A stretch of DNA of 8,601 bases, taken from Ruminococcus sp. (GTDB lineage Bacteria > Bacillota > Clostridia > Oscillospirales > Ruminococcaceae). Under the pieces are notes generated by a model, which was not told where the DNA came from, searched no databases, and saw only the letters and a program-made list of their open reading frames with translations. Where the stretch lies: assembly GCA_024697705.1 (NCBI GenBank), contig JAILFF010000063.1:1-8601 (forward strand), written 5' to 3'. Positions 4,726-8,601 of the stretch are shown piece by piece; position 1 is the stretch's first letter; each line of letters opens with the position of its first letter. The position numbers and the translations under genes are program-made.

Positions 4726-6396
4726 TTATTCACCCTCGTGGAAGAATGAAGGAAGAACATCGTATACGTAATGTCTTACGTATCCCCACCAGTGTGTCTT
4801 GCCGGGTGCTACAAGGTAATAGAAGTTACCCTCTGAGAAGTCAGAGGTATAAACAAACTGGCTCATCTTCTTCATCTCGTCGATCTGAGGATTCATGTTG
4901 GGATATGCGATATCTTCCGAACCTGTTGCGCACATGATGAAGTATTCGTTCTTCTGAAGACCCGATCTGTCGATCGCGTCAGCTACTGACTTAGCTTTGC
5001 CGTATCCGCCGTCTGCTTCCCAGTTATCGCCGCTGAGCGGGAGCCAGTAAGCACAGATATCAAGACCGCCGTGAACCATGCCTGCCCATGTTGAGCATGA
5101 ACCCATCGAGAATCCGCCGTATGCTCTGTGGAATCTTGAAGCCTTGATGTCAGCTTCCGAAGTTGATTCGGCGTAGGTCGAATACTTGCTTTCAACGAAC
5201 GGGATAAGGCTCTGCATCCATTCCTTATAGAATGTCTGAGCTGTACACTTGTTGAATGTCGGACATACAACGATAAGCGGTTCGAGTTCGCCGTTCATGA
5301 TCATGTGGTCGAACATATTAGCCATCTTAGCGTCCTTGTCCTGGAAGATTGTTGTTTCATTTTCACCGCCGCCGTGCATGAGGTAAAGAATGTTGTACTT
5401 CTTTGAACTGTCATAGCCGTATGGAGTGTAAACGAGACAGCTGTTGCTTCCGTTGATGCCGTTGTAAGTCTCCCTTGTTACCGTACCTGCTTGCTGGCAG
5501 GAATTAAAGTAATCGCCCGGAGCTTCCTTGAATGAAATAGCGCTGTTGTAGATATACTCCGACTTAGGCGGTTTCTGAGGAGTGTTGTCAGGGAACTCTG
5601 CGATCGTGCCGTTAAGATAATCGTGGAGCGCAGTAACGTCGTCGTCGTCGATAATGCCGCTCTTGTCAACGTCTGCGTTGACCCTTGCTTCGCCGTTTTT
5701 AATTCCGTTAAGCACGGCTTTTTTGAGCGCTACGTAATCGGCGAGCGTGATCTTGCCGTCAAGATCGACGTCGCCTCTCATTCTGCCTTCGCCCGACACC
5801 ACCTTTGAAGCGGGACCGCTGATCACCGTGCCTGCGGGAGCGGCAATGACCTCATCTACATAGAAATCGCAGTTCGACTTGGTAGTCTCAACTACGAGGA
5901 CAAGATTCTCAGCTCCCGTGGGGATAGTAAATTCGGGATTGTAAAGCTGAACGAAATCGCCGCGCTTTGCGTATTCCTGAGCTATCATCGCGTAATTCGG
6001 CTCATCGTTCAGTTCGTACTGCAATGTGAGCTTGAATTCTGTCGATTCCGAGCCCTTTTGAGTAGCAAAGCAGGCGCTGAACGCATAAGCTTTGCCGGGA
6101 ACAAACGTGCTTGAATCGAGCGCTTTCTGTCCGCCGTTCCAAGCGTCCGATCTTCCCGAGAGACTCAGAGACTTTGAGCCGCTATACTTCTCATCGGAGC
6201 TTTCGGCAGCAGTACAGCTGCCTCTGGCTGTCCAGTCGTCGGTCCCGTATTCAAAGGTATCATGGAACAAGTAGCTGCTTGTATCATCGGCTGCTGCTGA
6301 CATTGCCGGCATTCCGTAAGCCAGGCAGGACGCTGCCAGTGCTGTCGATGACAGAACAGACACAATTTTAGTTGTAAGTGTTTTCGATCTTGACAT
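4726..6396 (-). CDS. Secreted cellulosomal esterase: CBM22 - type I dockerin - CE1
   Basis: A 556-residue secreted enzyme expected to cut ester side groups (feruloyl or acetyl) from xylan. A signal peptide (about 1-36: basic start, hydrophobic core, AMSAAA) comes first. A CBM22-like xylan-binding module spans about 43-185 (WTARG at 55, GRSDAWNG at 81-88). A dockerin at about 205-268 has calcium loops with D209, D211, D213, D220 and D242, D244, S246, D250, D253. A short Pro/Lys linker leads to the CE1 alpha/beta-hydrolase (about 282-556) with nucleophile S430 in GFSMGS, probable D495 in GSED and H535 in GKTHWWG. A GGAGG site 8 nt before ATG 6396 sets the start. The dockerin sits inside the protein, between binding and catalytic modules. 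Feruloyl versus acetylxylan activity cannot be decided here. Confidence 0.9.
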   Translation of the reverse strand: MSRSKTLTTKIVSVLSSTALAASCLAYGMPAMSAAADDTSSYLFHDTFEYGTDDWTARGSCTAAESSDEKYSGSKSLSLSGRSDAWNGGQKALDSSTFVPGKAYAFSACFATQKGSESTEFKLTLQYELNDEPNYAMIAQEYAKRGDFVQLYNPEFTIPTGAENLVLVVETTKSNCDFYVDEVIAAPAGTVISGPASKVVSGEGRMRGDVDLDGKITLADYVALKKAVLNGIKNGEARVNADVDKSGIIDDDDVTALHDYLNGTIAEFPDNTPQKPPKSEYIYNSAISFKEAPGDYFNSCQQAGTVTRETYNGINGSNSCLVYTPYGYDSSKKYNILYLMHGGGENETTIFQDKDAKMANMFDHMIMNGELEPLIVVCPTFNKCTAQTFYKEWMQSLIPFVESKYSTYAESTSEADIKASRFHRAYGGFSMGSCSTWAGMVHGGLDICAYWLPLSGDNWEADGGYGKAKSVADAIDRSGLQKNEYFIMCATGSEDIAYPNMNPQIDEMKKMSQFVYTSDFSEGNFYYLVAPGKTHWWGYVRHYVYDVLPSFFHEGE

Positions 6397-6456
6397 TACA
6401 AATTCCTCCGATCTGACATTGTTTGAATTACCTGATATTATTGCCTTATGTTATTG

Positions 6457-6480
6457 AAAACGCCTAATTACGGCGTTTTT
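6457..6480. terminator. Terminator-like hairpin upstream of the CE1 gene (possible attenuator)
   Basis: AAAACGCC, loop TAATTAC, GGCGTTTT: a perfect 8-bp stem flanked by A's and T's, so it could act in either direction. On the plus strand it ends in TTTTT. On the minus strand it lies inside the presumed esterase leader, about 60 nt before the ATG, with a short U-tract (TTTTC) formed by the stem itself. It may end an upstream transcript or attenuate esterase expression. Confidence 0.55.
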
Positions 6481-6724
6481 CCGACTGTTATAAAAAAATG
6501 TGCGATCTGCCGACTGCTCGGGAATTCTATGATATGAAAAATATGTTCGTACAAACTTTAGCGGTTCCTCTGCACCTTTTTTATAGGAGTACGAAGACTT
6601 AAGAAAATAAAAGCTTGCCTTTGGAAGAACGGTACGTAAACGGACAGACCGATCTTCTGCTCTTCTAATTCCGCAAAGGTATGAATTTTGTATGACAATA
6701 TTCTTAATATATACGAAAATACTT

Positions 6725-6739
6725 TTGTAATCGTTTCCA
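6725..6739. promoter_or_regulatory. cre-like operator (CcpA/LacI family site)
   Basis: The minus strand reads TGGAAACGATTACA, a full match to the pattern TGNAANCGNTTNCA, and both strands fit the looser cre consensus WTGNAANCGNWNNCW. It lies about 120 nt downstream of the predicted start of the esterase transcript, where a bound LacI-family protein would act as a roadblock. Catabolite or sugar-specific repression of a polysaccharide esterase would make biological sense, but which LacI-family protein binds is unknown. Confidence 0.5.
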
Positions 6740-6865
6740 AAATCGGTCGAAATAAATGCCTGTTCACCCGATGCTTTTGTTGTAAAGCCCGAAGCATCAT
6801 GGTGTTTTGCTCTAAATATTACACACATTATTCAAATTTAGTGTATACTATTGTTATTGTTAAAT

Positions 6866-6894
6866 ATTATAGCACAAATGCTATTTCTTGTCAA
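6866..6894 (-). promoter_or_regulatory. Consensus promoter upstream of the CE1 gene
   Basis: TTGACA (6894-6889), a 17-bp spacer and TATAAT (6871-6866) preceded by TGC, all on the minus strand. Start of transcription is expected near 6859. It is the only strong promoter between the GH9 terminator and the esterase gene, so it is assigned to the esterase despite the long distance. Confidence 0.8.
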
Positions 6895-7093
6895 GTGCCA
6901 ATTCTAATGTTTATATATGCGAATATTTTTATATACAGCGTTGAGGAGTTCCTGCTGCTTTCGTGGCAGCGGGATAAATACATTTACAGTTCACGGAGAC
7001 AAGTTGTATCGTGCAAATTCCGCGACGCAAGCGTTTTACGATTGAATTTGTTATGTCAATTTTGCAAGTTCGGATCGGGCTGTCGGTCTGTGC
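6895..7093. other. Non-coding stretch between GH9 terminator and CE1 promoter
   Basis: No gene is supported here. The only structures noted are a plus-strand hairpin CCTGCTGC / GCAGCGGG with one G-U pair (6951-6973) and a 7-bp inverted repeat CAAATTC / GAATTTG (7014-7051). A TTGACA on the minus strand at 7060-7055 lacks a matching -10 box. The stretch may hold regulator sites upstream of the CE1 promoter, but none is recognised. Confidence 0.4.
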
Positions 7094-7134
7094 AAAAAAG
7101 CGGTCGGCACATGATCTTTGTCAGTGCCGACCGC
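7094..7134 (-). terminator. Rho-independent terminator of the GH9 gene
   Basis: GCGGTCGGCAC pairs perfectly with GTGCCGACCGC (11 bp, 13-nt loop) and is followed on the minus strand by TTTTTT. It stands about 37 nt after the GH9 stop codon. The plus-strand side ends in CCTTTATTTT, so weak activity in the other direction is possible. Confidence 0.92.
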
Positions 7135-7149
7135 CTTTATTTTCAAGCG

Positions 7150-7163
7150 CATATCGCGATATG
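7150..7163. repeat. 14-bp perfect palindrome after the GH9 gene
   Basis: CATATCGCGATATG is fully self-complementary and lies between the GH9 stop codon and its terminator. In the GH9 mRNA it would form only a short stem with a CGCG loop. It could be a protein site or chance; nothing further supports a role. Confidence 0.4.
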
Positions 7164-7171
7164 TTTTATTT

Positions 7172-8601
7172 TTATCCTCCGACCTTAATGATAGAGCTTA
7201 TCACTGCCTTGGAAGAAGGAAAGTCTTTCTGAGAAAGAGTCTTATTCACCAGAAGCTGAACAGCAGCGGTGTCCATCGCGTTTACTCCGTCGGAATCAAC
7301 GCAGTCGGCATTTTTCAGTCCCTGCGCCGTTAAAGGATACTTCTTCGGGGCTTTAAGATACTGTCTGATAAGAACGGCATCGGCGAGATCAACAACACCG
7401 TCGCAGTTTACGTCGCCGTAAAGTATGCCCGAATCATCGACCTGTGTAGTTGCGGATTCAGGCTTAGAGCCGTCGGGCTCGATACCGCCGACGAGCTTGT
7501 CGCCGCTGTATACGCAGATATAGTCGGTCTTAACTTCCGTTCCCGTAGCGAAGAAAGCGTCGTCTTCCTTGTAGATCTTGAGATCCTGATAGCTCCAGTC
7601 GTCGGCAGGCTTCCAGCTGTCGCCGTAGTAAAGACCTACCGTGAACTGATACTTCTTTCCGGAGTTGGCGATATTGTAATCGTCCCACTTGATCTCCGCG
7701 TAGTAAACATCGTCCATCTTGTCATACTTGTAGGGACCGCTAATCGTTCCGTCAGCGGGAGCCGCTTCCGTGGCAGCCTGGTCGTAAAGCTCGGATACCT
7801 TGACATTATTCGGGTCAGTCATACCCTTTGTGCTGAAATAGTAACGTACCGAAAGGTCTTCTACCTTCTTTGTGGAAGCGGTCATTACGTAGAGGGAGAC
7901 CTTGGTAACGCCGGCGCCGTTGGCGTTGAGGTCGTCGATACCGCAGGCAGTTACCCAGCAGCCGTCGCCCGCTTCGCCGCCCGCCGAACCGCTGAAGGTA
8001 GGCTTGGGCGGGAAGTCCTTTGTGGGAGCCATGTCGGCAGTTCCGTAATACTTGTAAAGACCTGCGCAAGCGCCTACGAATGCGGCGTTATAGTCGATGG
8101 TAACTTCGTTGTAGGTCCAGTCCTTGGTGATATCGTTGTGAGCGTCCTGATTATCGGGTCCTCCTGCGAGAGCGCCGAAAAGCACATATCTCTGCGGATC
8201 GGGGTCTTCGCACTTGGTAAGACCCGAGCTTGCTCTGTGGTGAGGATACTGTACGGAATACTCGTTGAAGCCTACGATGAAGCATCTCTTTCCGTGAAGC
8301 TCGTCGTCGCTCCAGGGAGCGGGCTCGCCTTTCTTTTCGGCTTCCTTGTTGGCTTCTACGCGCTCAAGATAGGTGATGTCGTTGTTGCCCATGATGTATT
8401 CCATCTGACCCTTTGCCCAATCGCTGTACTTATTCGGTTTGTCGTCGTTGTACTTGGTATACACAAGAGCCATGAGCTGCGCCGCGGTATTGTAGCGGCA
8501 GCTGCCCCATGTATCGAGCCACCAGTAGCCCTGAGGAGTAACTTCTCCGATACCGCCTGTCATATAGGGGTTTATTGCCTTTTCAACAGATTCCCAGCAG
8601 T
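7172..8601 (-). CDS. Cellulosomal GH9 cellulase with CBM3-like module and C-terminal dockerin (N-terminus outside window)
   Basis: The frame is open from the right edge; 475 C-terminal residues are visible and the signal peptide and first half of the catalytic domain are missing. Numbering from the edge, the GH9 end shows the histidine motif PHHRAS (119-124), GGPDNQDAHND (146-156) and the general acid E165 in YNEVTIDYNA. The DAGD motif with the nucleophile-activating aspartates must lie outside. Residues about 200-375 look like a CBM3c-type module (LSVRYYFS, YYAEIKWDDY, DDWSYQD, YSGDKLVGG), a combination typical of processive GH9 endoglucanases. An acidic Ser/Thr linker leads to a type I dockerin (about 394-453). 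Its first calcium loop is canonical (D396, N398, D400, D404, D407) but its second is shifted by one residue. It would attach to a scaffoldin and attack cellulose. Confidence 0.92.
   Translation of the reverse strand, partial: CWESVEKAINPYMTGGIGEVTPQGYWWLDTWGSCRYNTAAQLMALVYTKYNDDKPNKYSDWAKGQMEYIMGNNDITYLERVEANKEAEKKGEPAPWSDDELHGKRCFIVGFNEYSVQYPHHRASSGLTKCEDPDPQRYVLFGALAGGPDNQDAHNDITKDWTYNEVTIDYNAAFVGACAGLYKYYGTADMAPTKDFPPKPTFSGSAGGEAGDGCWVTACGIDDLNANGAGVTKVSLYVMTASTKKVEDLSVRYYFSTKGMTDPNNVKVSELYDQAATEAAPADGTISGPYKYDKMDDVYYAEIKWDDYNIANSGKKYQFTVGLYYGDSWKPADDWSYQDLKIYKEDDAFFATGTEVKTDYICVYSGDKLVGGIEPDGSKPESATTQVDDSGILYGDVNCDGVVDLADAVLIRQYLKAPKKYPLTAQGLKNADCVDSDGVNAMDTAAVQLLVNKTLSQKDFPSSKAVISSIIKVGG

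Larger units (their letters stand above)
6397..6859 (-). other. Long putative 5' leader of the CE1 esterase gene
   Basis: From the predicted start near 6859 to the esterase ATG the minus-strand transcript would have about 460 nt. No good promoter was found closer to the gene. The region contains a hairpin (CACC, GATGCTT / AAGCATC, GGTG; about 6761-6802), a cre-like operator, a stem with GAAGA-CGGT / ACCG-TCTTC arms (about 6623-6656) and a terminator-like hairpin near the gene. A minus-strand open frame from ATG 6828 to 6451 (125 codons, MCVIFRAKHHDASG...) has no ribosome-binding site, A/T-rich third positions unlike the neighbours and no recognisable family. I do not call it a gene, but a degraded or leader-encoded peptide cannot be excluded. 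Confidence 0.45.

Noticed and set aside
6316..6345. Possible lipobox (LAASC) in the CE1 signal peptide
   Set aside because: The -3 position is Ala and not Leu/Val/Ile, and an ordinary signal peptidase site (AMSAAA) follows 10 residues later, which suits a soluble dockerin protein better.
6541..6600. Faint likeness to a T-box sequence (GAGGAACCGC on the minus strand)
   Set aside because: The 14-nt T-box core is not complete, the usual terminator partner is missing, and the downstream gene is an esterase and not an amino-acid or tRNA-charging gene.
6688..7188. A 166-codon plus-strand open frame in the GH9-CE1 intergenic region
   Set aside because: It crosses the consensus minus-strand promoter, the GH9 terminator and the end of GH9; the translation is rich in Cys, Phe and Tyr and looks random.

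Overview
The window looks like a chromosomal segment of a fibre-degrading Firmicute of the Ruminococcus type (Ruminococcaceae/Oscillospiraceae). The grounds are two secreted plant-cell-wall enzymes carrying type I dockerins of ruminococcal style, Gram-positive ribosome-binding sites (GGAGG, AAAGG) and consensus sigma-A promoters with 17-bp spacers. This is inference from protein families and signals; no database was searched. All six supported genes lie on the minus strand, so the window is best read from right to left.

Right part (8601 to 4649): the 3' part of a GH9 cellulase with a CBM3-like module and a C-terminal dockerin ends at 7172 and is closed by a strong terminator. An intergenic stretch of about 775 bp follows. 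It holds a consensus promoter, a perfect catabolite-repression-type (LacI/CcpA cre) operator match and a terminator-like hairpin, all ahead of a secreted CBM22-dockerin-CE1 esterase (6396 to 4726) that has its own terminator. Both enzymes should dock onto a cohesin scaffold outside the cell; no scaffoldin or cohesin is seen here.

Middle (4610 to 2484): a cytoplasmic GH43 enzyme (xylosidase/arabinofuranosidase type) has its own promoter and a perfect inverted repeat just after the predicted transcription start. It would finish the oligosaccharides released outside. Cysteine synthase (cysK) follows with its own promoter and terminator.

Between cysK and the next gene lies a 180-bp near-palindrome (2246 to 2425) with 20-bp perfect ends and two central hairpins. 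It codes for nothing recognisable and is the most unexplained element of the window.

Left part (2174 to 1): an OmpR/PhoB-type response regulator is followed by an ABC-2 type exporter (ATPase, then the start of a permease cut by the edge). A four-copy direct repeat phased at 11-12 bp overlaps the -35 box of a promoter between regulator and ATPase. This suggests the regulator controls the exporter directly. No sensor kinase is visible.

No tRNA, rRNA, CRISPR array, insertion sequence or phage gene was recognised.
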